Assembly (NCBI RefSeq): GCF_000317125.1
Contig: NC_019695.1
Coordinates: forward strand, 1,538,336 to 1,602,335
Source of the DNA: Chroococcidiopsis thermalis PCC 7203
GTDB taxonomy: Bacteria > Cyanobacteriota > Cyanobacteriia > Cyanobacteriales > Chroococcidiopsidaceae
Length of the DNA: 64,000 bases
Direction: 5' to 3'
The stretch's first letter is position 1; each line of letters starts with the position of its first letter. Under the pieces are notes generated by a model. It saw only the letters and a list, made by a program, of their open reading frames with translations. It ran no database searches and was not told the DNA's origin. Made by a program: the position numbers and the translations under genes. Below, one piece after another: positions 30,841 through 39,264 of this stretch.

Positions 30841-30859
30841 AGGTTAAATTTAGGTTAAA
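30841..30859. promoter_or_regulatory. Pho-box-like direct repeat
   Basis: AGGTTAAA occurs at 30841-30848 and 30852-30859, 11 bases start to start. On the minus strand this reads TTTAACCT, AAA, TTTAACCT, close to the cyanobacterial PhoB/SphR-type Pho box (CTTAACCT-like 8-mers with 3-base spacers, usually three). A third upstream 8-mer is only weakly similar. It lies 111 bases before the start of a membrane protein gene. Confidence 0.4.
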
Positions 30860-30878
30860 ATTTTTAAAATATTTCATT

Positions 30879-30911
30879 ATGAGGTTTCATAAATTAGTTA
30901 TGAAACCTCAT
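30879..30911. other. 14-base perfect inverted repeat
   Basis: ATGAGGTTTCATAA (30879-30892) and its exact complement (30898-30911) flank a 5-base loop. No T run follows, so it is not a standard terminator. It lies between hisS and the first membrane paralog and could be an operator, a leader hairpin or an mRNA end. Confidence 0.7.
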
Positions 30912-30969
30912 TGCGTAATTACAAGCATTTTTCTATTTAAAACATAGAAAATCATTTGGAGAATTTGAC

Positions 30970-31740
30970 GTGATAAAACGCAGTCCAGTGCGGGAAGATT
31001 TGCCGCAAACTCTCTTATTCGAGCTAACGCCACAGCATACCTTAAAATTTTTGTTAGTGGCAATTACTATACTTGCTATTGCTAGCTTGAGCGTGCAATT
31101 TGGACTTTATTATTTACCAGAATATCCCGCCAAGAAGATTTTATCAGGTTTGTTTTTTGTAGACCATGAATCTAATATTCCGACACTGTATTCTGTCTTA
31201 ACCTTACTTTCTTGCTCTCTTATTTTAGGATTTATTACTAATGCCAAGAGAGCCAATCGAGGAGCATATATTAATTATTGGATGACCTTATCAATCATAT
31301 TTTTATTTTTAGCTATTGATGAGTTCGCTAGTCTACACGAAAAATTAATTGAGCCATTGCAGATAAGATTAAACGCAAGTGGGTTTCTTCACTCTACCTG
31401 GGTTATTCCTGGTGCAGCTTTTGTTGTGATTTGTTTGCTTATTTTTACACGATTCCTCAGCCATCTTCCTACCCAGACTCGTCGCTTATTTCTCTTAGCT
31501 GGCAGCTTGTACGTTAGCGGTACGCTGGGAATAGAGATGATAGGAGGCTACTATTCTAGTCTAATGAATGATAGAAATGATATTATTTATACTGTTATTG
31601 TTACAGTTGAAGAAAGTTTGGAAATGTTAGGTGTAGCAGTGTTTATTTACTCGTTACTTCACTACATAAGTTACTATATGAAAGGTACAGGCTTACGTAT
31701 AAATATTGTGACATCTGAAAAAAAGCGCCGTAGTATTTAG
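30970..31740 (+). CDS. Six-helix membrane protein, unknown family, paralog A
   Basis: The 256-residue membrane protein has about six hydrophobic helices. Conserved-looking features, judged by the neighbouring paralog, are: YYLPEYPAKKILSGLFFVD, NIPTLYSVLTLLSC, AKRANRGAY, LFLAIDEFASLHEKL, a helix start STWVIPGAAFV, RRLFLLAGSLYVSGTLGIEM with GGYY, and VTVEESLEMLGVAVFIYSLL. Acidic residues inside or at helix ends (DE, HE, EM, EE) could bind an ion or proton. GTG 30970 follows a TTTGGAGAA ribosome site. The function is unknown. A Pho-box-like repeat and a hairpin lie upstream and a terminator follows. Confidence 0.65.
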   Translation: MIKRSPVREDLPQTLLFELTPQHTLKFLLVAITILAIASLSVQFGLYYLPEYPAKKILSGLFFVDHESNIPTLYSVLTLLSCSLILGFITNAKRANRGAYINYWMTLSIIFLFLAIDEFASLHEKLIEPLQIRLNASGFLHSTWVIPGAAFVVICLLIFTRFLSHLPTQTRRLFLLAGSLYVSGTLGIEMIGGYYSSLMNDRNDIIYTVIVTVEESLEMLGVAVFIYSLLHYISYYMKGTGLRINIVTSEKKRRSI

Positions 31741-31789
31741 CTGTTTGCTATACCAAGGCATCGAACAATTTAATTTAAAACAATTATCT

Positions 31790-31825
31790 AGCTCAACTTT
31801 GCCAATCACAAAGTTGGGCTTTTTT
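31790..31825 (+). terminator. Rho-independent terminator
   Basis: A 12-base stem (AGCTCAACTTTG with a complementary arm at 31809-31820, one G-T pair) is followed by a T run. It ends the transcript of paralog A. The next 287 bases up to paralog B are AT-rich leader with no gene seen. Confidence 0.85.
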
Positions 31826-32112
31826 CATGCTGTATTATTGTGTTTAATCAATCTTTATTAGTTTATTTGTACTATTTGCATGTCTTTCTGGCGATCGCAT
31901 TCAAGTCTAAAAACTAGTAACGAGTCTTTTGTTGTCTGCGTCTAAGTATATTTTCTTAAAGAAGTATAAATTTGTTGTTTTTTACCTTTACTTTTACTTA
32001 ATCATCTGTTAACTATAAACTAATGAAAAAATTGATTTTTAATAAATTGATGACATAAGGCAGAGCTAGCAGTCTTTTGCCTAATAAATTGACTTGGATG
32101 TGAGAAAAATTA

Positions 32113-33105
32113 ATGACCAAAAATGTAGAGCTAAAACCGTCGCTTACAAAACCTTTGGGACAGTATCTAGTTGAAGCTGGAATTATCACTTCAGAGCAAT
32201 TAGAAACTGCACTGGCAGAGCAACAACAGACAGAAAAACGTATAGGAGAAATTTTATCAGTTCGAGGTTGGGTAAAACAGGAAACTATTGAATACGTGAT
32301 GAAAAATATTGTTTTACCAGAGCGCGAGATAGACGAGCAGAAATTACCAAACGAAACCTTATTTCGCTCGAACAGTCGATTTGCTACCAGTCAGAATATT
32401 TATCTTTCTCCTCAAAAGATTGTTCGATTTTTGCTCATTTTAGTATTTAGCATAATTTTTGTCTGTGTTTTAGTTCAAGCTAGTACTTACCTTTTACCCA
32501 GCTATCCGTTACAGGATACTTTAGTTTCTCTATTTAATATAGATGGCGAACAAAACGTACCTGCATTCTTCTCGTGGTCGCTCTTGCTATTTTGTGCTTT
32601 ACTGTTAGGGGCGATCGCGTACAGCAAAAAAGCCAATCGAGAACCCTACGCTTCTCACTGGACGGCACTAGCAATTATTTTTTTCTATTTGTATATAGAT
32701 GAGGCAATTGGAATTCACGAAAGAATTGGTCTGATCGTCAGGGATAAATTCAATCCGAGCGGTTTTTTCTATTTTGCCTGGACGATACCTGGTAGCATTC
32801 TTACAATTATCTGCTTTCTGGCATTTCTGCGCTTCATTAATTCTCTTCCTTCTAAGATAAAGTATTTATTTCTATTAGCTGGAAGCATGTACGTTGGAGG
32901 AGCATTGTTGGTAGAAATGTGTAACGGATACTATAGATCCTTGTATGGCGATAGCCCGATTTATTACGCTCTGACCGCTGTAGAAGAAGGCATGGAAATG
33001 CTAGGAATTGTTACTTTTATCTATGGACTAATGACATATATTAGTTCATCTATGAAAGGCATACATCTTTCAGTTAGGATTCCGGCTAAGAAAGTCAAAA
33101 ATTAA
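32113..33105 (+). CDS. Six-helix membrane protein with N-terminal PilB-N-like domain, paralog B
   Basis: The product has 330 residues. Residues about 13-75 (LGQYLVEAGIITSEQLETAL, GEILSVRGWVKQETIEYVM) resemble the N-terminal GSPII_E/MshEN-like helical domain found in PilB and in various cyanobacterial sensors. Residues about 95-325 repeat the membrane part of the preceding gene with the same landmarks: LLPSYPLQDTLVSLFNID, NVPAFFSWSLLLFCALL, LYIDEAIGIHERIG, AWTIPGSILTIICF, LFLLAGSMYVGGALLVEM and VEEGMEMLGIVTFIYGL. It is thus a fusion of a putative ligand or protein-binding module to the membrane domain. It has its own leader after a terminator, so it is probably transcribed separately from paralog A. 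Confidence 0.7.
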   Translation: MTKNVELKPSLTKPLGQYLVEAGIITSEQLETALAEQQQTEKRIGEILSVRGWVKQETIEYVMKNIVLPEREIDEQKLPNETLFRSNSRFATSQNIYLSPQKIVRFLLILVFSIIFVCVLVQASTYLLPSYPLQDTLVSLFNIDGEQNVPAFFSWSLLLFCALLLGAIAYSKKANREPYASHWTALAIIFFYLYIDEAIGIHERIGLIVRDKFNPSGFFYFAWTIPGSILTIICFLAFLRFINSLPSKIKYLFLLAGSMYVGGALLVEMCNGYYRSLYGDSPIYYALTAVEEGMEMLGIVTFIYGLMTYISSSMKGIHLSVRIPAKKVKN

Positions 33106-33213
33106 AAGTCAAAAGTCAAAACAAGAGTTTTTGAGTTGAGTTCGTGTTTTGGTATGGAGCAAATTCGCTTTAGGTAGAAAACAAATTCCTTGTGCCTTTT
33201 TCAATTCCTCAGA

Positions 33214-34329
33214 TTAAATCAAAACTAGATTATCGCGGTGAATTATGTTTGCTGCACCAGCATAGCCTAAAATTGTGGCAATTTCTCTCGAGTGTCGCCC
33301 GCGAATGTTTTGCAGTTCGCTACTGCTATAGTTGACAATACCTCTAGCAACTTCTTTGCCAAAGCGATCGCAAATTTGAACGGCATCTTGACTGTCAAAT
33401 TCGCCTTCAATGGTAGTAATGCCAGCCGCTAGTAAAGATTTTCCCTGCTGGCAAATTGCCTTAACCGCACCGTCATCTAAGTAAAGCTTACCCGTAGGAA
33501 TTAAACCATAAGCAATCCAGCGTTTACGAGCGTTAGTCGGTTGAAGTTGAGGCGCGAACTGAGTTCCTAAAGGCTCTCCCTGGATAATTTTTTCAATATT
33601 ATGTGGAAATCGCCCTTCAGTAATGACAGTACGGACACCAGCCGCTGTAGCAATTCGTGCCGCTGCAATCTTCGTCACCATGCCACCCGTTCCCCATTGG
33701 GAACCAGGAGAACCTACTTGTACTTGTAATTGGGCTAGTTGTTCCATGTGCGTTACCAACGCAATTGGCTGAGCATCGGGAAACGATCGCGGATCGGCAG
33801 AATAGAGACGGTCTACATCTGTCAGTAAAAATAGCCAATCTGCCTCAACCAAACTGGCAACTAGGGCAGAGAGAGTATCGTTATCGCCAAATTTTAGTTC
33901 TTGAACTGCTACCGTGTCATTCTCATTCACAATTGGAATCACGCCAATTTCCAACAAGGCTTGAAATGTGTTGTATGCATTGACATAGCGACTGCGTTCT
34001 CCAACATCGCTACGGGTCAGCAGCACTTGAGCGATTGGCTGTTGCAGAGTTGTAAAAAAATCGTCGTATACGCGCATCAACCGTCCCTGTCCGACAGCCG
34101 CTACTGCCTGTTTCATTGCCATCGTGCGGGGGCGCTCTGTCAGCCCCAATCGAGCGCAACCGATCCCTACAGCTCCAGAAGACACTAAAATCACCCGATG
34201 CCCCTGACGACGGAGATGAGAGAGAGTTTCTGCTAAAGTCGCGATCGTGGAGAGAGCTAGTAAACCTGTCTGCGATTGCGTCAGACTAGAAGTGCCAATT
34301 TTGACAACAATGGTTTGAGTTCGCAACAT
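33214..34329 (-). CDS. proB: Glutamate 5-kinase
   Basis: The 371-residue product (from ATG 34329, [17 protein letters not shown]) phosphorylates glutamate in the first step of proline synthesis. The amino acid kinase domain shows [28 protein letters not shown] with FGDNDTLSA, and [16 protein letters not shown]-terminal PUA domain follows from about residue 275 ([20 protein letters not shown], with [10 protein letters not shown]). An upstream in-frame ATG at 34380 adds only non-conserved residues. It is upstream-separated from the YqeG gene by repeats. Confidence 0.95.
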   Translation of the reverse strand: MLRTQTIVVKIGTSSLTQSQTGLLALSTIATLAETLSHLRRQGHRVILVSSGAVGIGCARLGLTERPRTMAMKQAVAAVGQGRLMRVYDDFFTTLQQPIAQVLLTRSDVGERSRYVNAYNTFQALLEIGVIPIVNENDTVAVQELKFGDNDTLSALVASLVEADWLFLLTDVDRLYSADPRSFPDAQPIALVTHMEQLAQLQVQVGSPGSQWGTGGMVTKIAAARIATAAGVRTVITEGRFPHNIEKIIQGEPLGTQFAPQLQPTNARKRWIAYGLIPTGKLYLDDGAVKAICQQGKSLLAAGITTIEGEFDSQDAVQICDRFGKEVARGIVNYSSSELQNIRGRHSREIATILGYAGAANIIHRDNLVLI

Positions 34330-34639
34330 CTTTAAAGGGCTTAGGGGAGAAGAGAGCTGAGGGAGCAAGACAAGTCGCAAGTCAAAATTAACTGGTCACT
34401 GGTCACTGGTCACTGGTCACTGCTCGTGCGCTCCCTGCTCCCTGCTCCCTAACAACTAAACAATCATAAAGCACCAGTCTTCTTAGAGAAGAAGGCTGGC
34501 GCTTCATGGGGTTATGACTGATGATTTATGGCTGGGGTCTTTATAAGCGCAACCCCTTATTAACTTTTAGTATAATCTCAGACATTTTGCTCAGCTCCAC
34601 TCTCTTTAATAATTTCTTAATGTTTGTTTTTCCAAAGAT
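34330..34639. other. Repeat tract and imperfect hairpin, proB/yqeG gap
   Basis: 34390-34423 holds tandem TGGTCAC units and 34426-34450 holds TGCTCCC units. An imperfect hairpin at 34468-34505 (GCACCAGTCTTCTT against AAGAAGGCTGGCGC) resembles, by memory only, hairpins at ends of IS200/IS605-like elements; no transposase is present. The remaining 130 bases are AT-rich with no gene seen. Confidence 0.5.
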
Positions 34640-35182
34640 TTACTGATTTTTGTTAATTTTTGTGTGCTTGGGGATCAGGGAGGCTCCGAGAGCTTGAGAA
34701 ACTAAGACTTCTAAGCCACGAATGGGGTAAGCACGGACGGCTTCACCAGGATCGACATACGGTTCGACCAAAATTGTGAACATACCTAAGCGATTGCCAG
34801 CGATCACATCAGTAAAGAGGCGATCGCCTACCATTGCTACCTGTTCTGCTGGTAAGTTCATTGCCTCTACCGCTAGCCTCAGCTTTCGTCGAGAGGGTTT
34901 GACAGCGCCGAGAATGTAAGGTAGATCCAAAGACCTAGCAATACCACCAATGCGAGTATCGCTGAGGTTATTACTAACTAACCATAGCTTGACAAATTGT
35001 CTTGTTTGTGAAACCCACGCTTGCAGAGCGGCTGACGCTGTTGTGGCTTTAATTGGTACTAAGGTTTCATCCACATCTAACACCAAGCCTTTGAGTTGGT
35101 ATTGCTGAATCATTTCTGGGGTCAAATTCAGCACAGATCCTTCTAGGATTAAATCGGGTTGTAGTAGTTCGTTCCAAGACAT
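34640..35182 (-). CDS. YqeG-family HAD IIIA phosphatase
   Basis: This single-domain HAD phosphatase has 180 residues. Motif I is LKGLVLDVDETLVPI (D-x-D-x-T), motif II is KLWLVSNNLSD, the Lys of motif III is in GAVKPSRRKL and motif IV is VAMVGDRLFTDVIAGNRLGM. YqeG-type enzymes include phosphatidylglycerophosphate phosphatases in other phyla; that could apply here, as phosphatidylglycerol is essential in thylakoids, but it is inference. It is on the same strand as proB, upstream of it. Confidence 0.88.
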   Translation of the reverse strand: MSWNELLQPDLILEGSVLNLTPEMIQQYQLKGLVLDVDETLVPIKATTASAALQAWVSQTRQFVKLWLVSNNLSDTRIGGIARSLDLPYILGAVKPSRRKLRLAVEAMNLPAEQVAMVGDRLFTDVIAGNRLGMFTILVEPYVDPGEAVRAYPIRGLEVLVSQALGASLIPKHTKINKNQ

Positions 35183-35347
35183 GAAGATAAGCTAGGGGTA
35201 GGAAAGGGTTAGGGGTGAAAGACGTTAATTGTCAGTAGCTAATTGTCAACTGGAGAACCGAACTATCAACCATCAACTATTAACACTCCCATCATTTTCT
35301 CATCAGCTATTAACTAATAACAGCTGAGAGCGAAATCTAAACGATCG

Positions 35348-35986
35348 TCAATTAGCGATCGCTAAGCGCAATTGCTCGAATAGTCGAGCAACCTTATCTA
35401 AATCTTTATCTCCTGGAGAACGTTCTACGCCACTGGATAAGTCAATGCCATGAGGACGAAGTTGAGTTAAAGCAGCCAGAATATTATCTGGAGTGAGTCC
35501 GGCGGCGAGAAACCAAGGACAACTCGGTTGAAATTGTTGTAAAGCATTCCAATCTAGCGTTTTTCCCGTACCACCTAACTGCTGAGGATCGTATGCATCG
35601 AGTAGGAGAGCATCTACATACGTGGTGTAATTAGCTGCTTGCTCCAGTGCTTCTGTATTTTTGATTCTCAATGCTTTGACAATCTCTACATCGGGCAGCA
35701 AGGATCTTAACTGATGGCAAAAAGCGGGTGTTTCGTCTCCGTGTAACTGTACCCCTGTCAATTTCGTGGCTGCGACAATTTGGCTAATGTCTTTTATGGT
35801 GGTGTTGGCAAAAACACCGATCCGGTCTACCGTAGCTGGTAGCTGCGCGATCGCGGCTCGAATTTGGGTGGGATTGACATAGCGAGGCGTGTTGGGAACG
35901 CAGATAAACCCTAAAGCAGTTGCGCCAAGAGAGGCGATCGCTTTTCCCTGTTCTGGTTTCGTAATGCCGCAAATTTTGATTCGCAT
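35348..35986 (-). CDS. trpF: Phosphoribosylanthranilate isomerase
   Basis: The 212-residue TIM-barrel enzyme catalyses the Amadori rearrangement in tryptophan synthesis. The start [20 protein letters not shown] has the catalytic Cys in [36 protein letters not shown] (catalytic Asp in LLD), GGTGKTLDW and [15 protein letters not shown] all match. ATG 35986 is chosen over TTG 35995. Length is normal. It is divergent from psaK1. Confidence 0.95.
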   Translation of the reverse strand: MRIKICGITKPEQGKAIASLGATALGFICVPNTPRYVNPTQIRAAIAQLPATVDRIGVFANTTIKDISQIVAATKLTGVQLHGDETPAFCHQLRSLLPDVEIVKALRIKNTEALEQAANYTTYVDALLLDAYDPQQLGGTGKTLDWNALQQFQPSCPWFLAAGLTPDNILAALTQLRPHGIDLSSGVERSPGDKDLDKVARLFEQLRLAIAN

Positions 35987-36110
35987 ACAAGCCAAGTTTG
36001 TGTAGAAAATTAAAGCTAATGTTAACTATTAAAACAAATACTATCTCCTGGCAAAGCAATTTTGATAATCCTGAAATTGCGCTCCATAGTTCGATGTAGG
36101 AGAAAAAACC

Positions 36111-36389
36111 TTGATTAATACAATTTTACTAGCTGCCACACAACCAACTGTTCCCAACACTATCAGCTGGAGTCCGCAAGTAGCACTGATTATCAGTGCT
36201 AGCTCCTTATTAATACTGCTAATCGCTAGCCGCAGTATCAAATATCCTCAAGTCGGCGCTAAGTTACCCGTAAACTTACCAGTATTGGGCAGTCCCAGCG
36301 TTGGTACATTTGTTGCATCAATGGCATTTGGTCACGTCGTCGGAGCCGGAATCGTCCTCGGACTATCCAACCTCGGTTGGTTGAGCTAG
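36111..36389 (+). CDS. psaK: Photosystem I subunit PsaK, copy 1
   Basis: The 92-residue product has two transmembrane helices (about 23-42 and 67-88), joined by the short loop SIKYPQVGAKLPVNLPVLGS, and the C-terminal GTFVASMAFGHVVGAGIVLG typical of PsaK. A short N-terminal leader ends at LLAAT, followed by QPTVPNT. PsaK lies at the outer edge of PSI monomers and mediates antenna association. The start is TTG 36111: an in-frame stop at 36087 excludes an upstream ATG, and AGGAG lies 8 bases before it. A second psaK follows. Confidence 0.93.
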   Translation: MINTILLAATQPTVPNTISWSPQVALIISASSLLILLIASRSIKYPQVGAKLPVNLPVLGSPSVGTFVASMAFGHVVGAGIVLGLSNLGWLS

Positions 36390-36403
36390 ATTTTTGCGGG
36401 AGC

Positions 36404-36518
36404 AGTTATCAGTGACCAGTGACCAGTGACCAGCAACCAGTAAATTCTAACTTCTGACTCCTGACTTTTGGCTCCTGACTCCTACTGACAACTGATAACT
36501 GATAACTGATAACTGACA
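36404..36518. repeat. Repeat tract between the two psaK genes
   Basis: GTGACCA units (36411-36432), CTGACTC/CTCCTGA units, then ACTGATA units (36487-36518). All are 7-mer families found elsewhere in the window. Confidence 0.85.
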
Positions 36519-36603
36519 TTAACTCCTAAGACAGATAAAATTTCTTGGCAAAGTCACTTTGATGGAGTGTAGCCAAGCCCTATCGATCTTAGGAGTTAAA
36601 GCT

Positions 36604-36894
36604 TTGTTGGAATCACTCTTGCTTGCAGCAGCCGAAGTTCAACCAACTGTTCCCGATACAGTCAAGTGGAGTTGGACTGGATCGGCAGTCATTGTTGCTA
36701 CTTGTTTAGTTTTTCTGTTGATTATTCCCCGCACGATTCGCTATCCTCACGTTGGCACTAAGTTTCCTTTAGGACCATTTGCCGGAATTTTCAATAATCC
36801 CAGTATTGGTTCTTTCCTTGCTGCCATGAGTGCAGGGCATGTCATCGGCATTCCATTAGTGCTGAGTTTAAATATCTTGGGCATTATCAAGTAG
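36604..36894 (+). CDS. psaK: Photosystem I subunit PsaK, copy 2
   Basis: The product has 96 residues from TTG 36604. Features match copy 1: [15 protein letters not shown], a first helix ([15 protein letters not shown]), the loop [17 protein letters not shown] and the C-terminal [20 protein letters not shown]. The frame is open further upstream to ATG 36562, which would add 14 residues. I prefer TTG because AGGAG lies 8 bases before it, exactly as in copy 1, and leader sequence is conserved between the copies. Two diverged PsaK forms are known in cyanobacteria, one induced under high light; which copy is which cannot be told here. Confidence 0.9.
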   Translation: MLESLLLAAAEVQPTVPDTVKWSWTGSAVIVATCLVFLLIIPRTIRYPHVGTKFPLGPFAGIFNNPSIGSFLAAMSAGHVIGIPLVLSLNILGIIK

Positions 36895-36959
36895 ATCGAT
36901 GAATACGGTTATCCGTAACTAAAAGCAATACACCGAGCATAGGTAGGCAAATTGCCCGC

Positions 36960-37003
36960 GCAAAGACGCAGATGCACTAAGAATTATTTGCGTCTTTGCT
37001 TTT
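36960..37003 (+). terminator. Rho-independent terminator after psaK
   Basis: A perfect 11-base stem (GCAAAGACGCA, 36960-36970; complement 36989-36999) with an 18-base loop and a short T run. The following 210 bases up to the protease gene show no gene. Confidence 0.8.
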
Positions 37004-37216
37004 GTATATATAACTTTGAGTATTTCTACAATTGCAGTTGTACGGTTAGCGCGAATTCAATTAAACCTAGTGCGATCGCCAAATCTTTTATCCTAGAAAA
37101 TATAGGGGCTAGTAAGATTTGTAATTTTTGAGATCGCATCGCAATCCGGCAATCGAATCTTATTTAAGCCATAACCTATAGTTCAGATGGATAGAAATTT
37201 GGTTTAGGAAAATCCC

Positions 37217-38413
37217 ATGCAAACAGGTTGGCGAATTGGAGCTTTATGGGGCATTCCACTATTTTTAGACCCCTTGTGGTTTGTTATTTTAACTTTTGTT
37301 GCCCTCAATTTTGGGTTGAGTTATTCACCTTGGGGAAATATCTTAGCTGGAAGTGCGGGTTTAACGATCGCACTGCTGTTATTTGGTTCGGTCTTGCTGC
37401 ACGAACTCGGTCATAGCTTAGTGGCGCGATCGCAAGGAATTAAGGTTAATTCTATTACTTTATTCCTTTTTGGTGGAATTGCTTCGATTGAAGAAGAATC
37501 GAAAACCCCAGGCGAAGCATTACAAGTGGCGATCGCCGGACCTTTAGTGAGTATTGGTTTGTTTGGTATTCTTGCTCTGATCGGCTTGGTTTTGCCTGCG
37601 TCGAGTTTGGCTAATGTCATGGTGACAGACTTAGCCAGAGTGAATTTAATTTTGGCGCTGTTTAATTTAATTCCTGGCTTACCTTTAGATGGAGGACAGG
37701 TATTAAAAGCAGCAGTGTGGAAGGTAACGGGGAATCGTTTTCAAGCGGTGCGTTGGGCGGCAAGAACTGGACAATTTTTGGGTTGGTCGGCGATCGCGAC
37801 TGGTGCGGCAATAGAATTCTTTACGGGTGAATTAGTCAGCGGTCTGTGGTTGGTGCTGCTGGGATGGTTTGGTATTCGCCATGCTAGTGCATACGAGCGC
37901 ATCACGAAATTACAAGAAGCCTTGCTGCAACTGCACGCTACCGATGCTATGTCCCGCGATTTTCGCGTCGTAGATGCCGATATGAGCTTGCGGGCTTTTG
38001 CCGACCTTTATCTGCTCGAAACATCCGCCCCACAAACTTATTTTGCCGCATCCGATGGGCGGTATCGTGGAATGGTATCGATTGACGATTTGCGCCTTGT
38101 CGAACGCAGTCAGTGGGAAACGCAAACTTTACACAGCATCGCTCATCCCCTCACTGAAATCCCCCACGTTGAGGAATCGACATCTTTAGTTGAAGTCATC
38201 AACCAGATGGAAAGCCAGCAACTACCCCGTCTAACCGTACTTTCTCCAGCTGGAGCTATAGCGGGAACGATAGATCGAGGCGATATTATCAAAGCGATCG
38301 CACCTAAACTTAACCTACGGATTTCCGAAGTAGAAATCAAGCGGATCAAGGAAGAAGGTAGCTATCCATCGGGGTTGCAATTGGGGTTGGTAGCAAAGTC
38401 TACTAAAGTGTAG
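37217..38413 (+). CDS. Site-2 protease family membrane metalloprotease with CBS domains
   Basis: The product has 398 residues. The M50 core has the zinc site LLHELGHSLVA (HExxH) at about residues 62-66, with the third ligand in NLIPGLPLDGGQVLKA near 155-170, embedded in about six membrane helices. Residues about 235-375 form a CBS pair (TDAMSRDFRVVDADMSLRAF, then LTEIPHVEESTSLVEVINQM with GTIDRGDIIKAI), which binds adenosyl nucleotides in other proteins. Proteases of this type cut regulatory membrane proteins within the bilayer. The target is unknown. It is transcribed alone. Confidence 0.9.
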   Translation: MQTGWRIGALWGIPLFLDPLWFVILTFVALNFGLSYSPWGNILAGSAGLTIALLLFGSVLLHELGHSLVARSQGIKVNSITLFLFGGIASIEEESKTPGEALQVAIAGPLVSIGLFGILALIGLVLPASSLANVMVTDLARVNLILALFNLIPGLPLDGGQVLKAAVWKVTGNRFQAVRWAARTGQFLGWSAIATGAAIEFFTGELVSGLWLVLLGWFGIRHASAYERITKLQEALLQLHATDAMSRDFRVVDADMSLRAFADLYLLETSAPQTYFAASDGRYRGMVSIDDLRLVERSQWETQTLHSIAHPLTEIPHVEESTSLVEVINQMESQQLPRLTVLSPAGAIAGTIDRGDIIKAIAPKLNLRISEVEIKRIKEEGSYPSGLQLGLVAKSTKV

Positions 38414-38486
38414 CGATCGCGTATTCTAAGAGAGGTGAATATGGCAGCAACCGCTACTGATGACAGAATGGGCAAAGTTACAACTA

Positions 38487-39191
38487 TCATTTATCCTTGC
38501 CTAAATAGATTGGTTCTAAAACTGTTTCCGTAACTGTTCCATCTAATTTTGCTAATTGATACGCCTTTGCGAAAGGACGGGAACTAACAATCTTTTCTAG
38601 TTTGCTACCAACAAAGTGGAAGCCAACACCATCATCAGCAGCATATCCAGGGTTAATTAATCCTTGAGATAATAACCGATGGTAAGCTGGTCTTCTTTCC
38701 GGTTCGCCGTCATAATGAGGACAGTTGCTACCTTTGAGCAAGCCAAGACATTGTAAAACAGTCAATTGCCCGGGGATAGAATCAGTTATTCCCTGTTCAA
38801 ACCAACAAATAGAACCAGCACTTAAACCAGCAAGAATAACGCCATTTTCCCAAGCTGCTTGAAGAATTTTATCTAGTCCCCACTCTCTCCAAAGGGCAAT
38901 TAAGCTTTTCGTATTTCCGCCACCTACATAAATGATGTCTTGGTCGAGAATAAAAGATTTGAGATCGGCTGTAGGTGGTAGGAATAAAGATAGATGAGAA
39001 GGCTGACAGGTCAAGTTAATATAAGTTGAATAGAATCGAACAATATATTTATCAGAATCGCCGCTAGCAGTTGGAAGAAAACAAACTTTTGGTTTTTCCT
39101 TTTTTGCGAGTTCCAGAATGTATTTATCCAGCAGAAGATTTCCTGGTTCCATAGAAAATCCGCCGCCACCCATAGCAAAGATTTGTCTCAT
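38487..39191 (-). CDS. Peptidase E (S51 family)
   Basis: This serine peptidase has 234 residues. The nucleophile is in the elbow ILAGLSAGSICWFEQG (G-x-S-A-G-S). The oxyanion/structural motif IIYVGGGNTKSLIALWRE and PHYDGEPERRPAYHRLL fit the S51 fold. S51 members include aspartyl dipeptidase and cyanophycinase; this one is of the PepE-like short type without the extra cyanophycinase regions. It acts in the cytoplasm; the natural substrate is unknown. Confidence 0.85.
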   Translation of the reverse strand: MRQIFAMGGGGFSMEPGNLLLDKYILELAKKEKPKVCFLPTASGDSDKYIVRFYSTYINLTCQPSHLSLFLPPTADLKSFILDQDIIYVGGGNTKSLIALWREWGLDKILQAAWENGVILAGLSAGSICWFEQGITDSIPGQLTVLQCLGLLKGSNCPHYDGEPERRPAYHRLLSQGLINPGYAADDGVGFHFVGSKLEKIVSSRPFAKAYQLAKLDGTVTETVLEPIYLGKDK

Positions 39192-39216
39192 TTTTCATTT
39201 GTCAATTAATCATCCA

Positions 39217-39260
39217 TTACTAGTGTAGAGACGTTACATGTAATGCCTCTACACTAGTAA
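39217..39260. repeat. Dispersed palindrome, copy 2
   Basis: A 44-base inverted repeat with 22-base arms and two mismatches (core GTAGAGACGTTACA). It is of the same family as the copies at 6522 and 53963. It lies between two minus-strand genes. Confidence 0.85.
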
Positions 39261-39264
39261 ACAA

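Noticed and set aside
34468-34505. End of an IS200/IS605-type element
   Set aside because: Only an imperfect hairpin is present, with no transposase, partner end or target duplication, so I recorded it as an intergenic hairpin.
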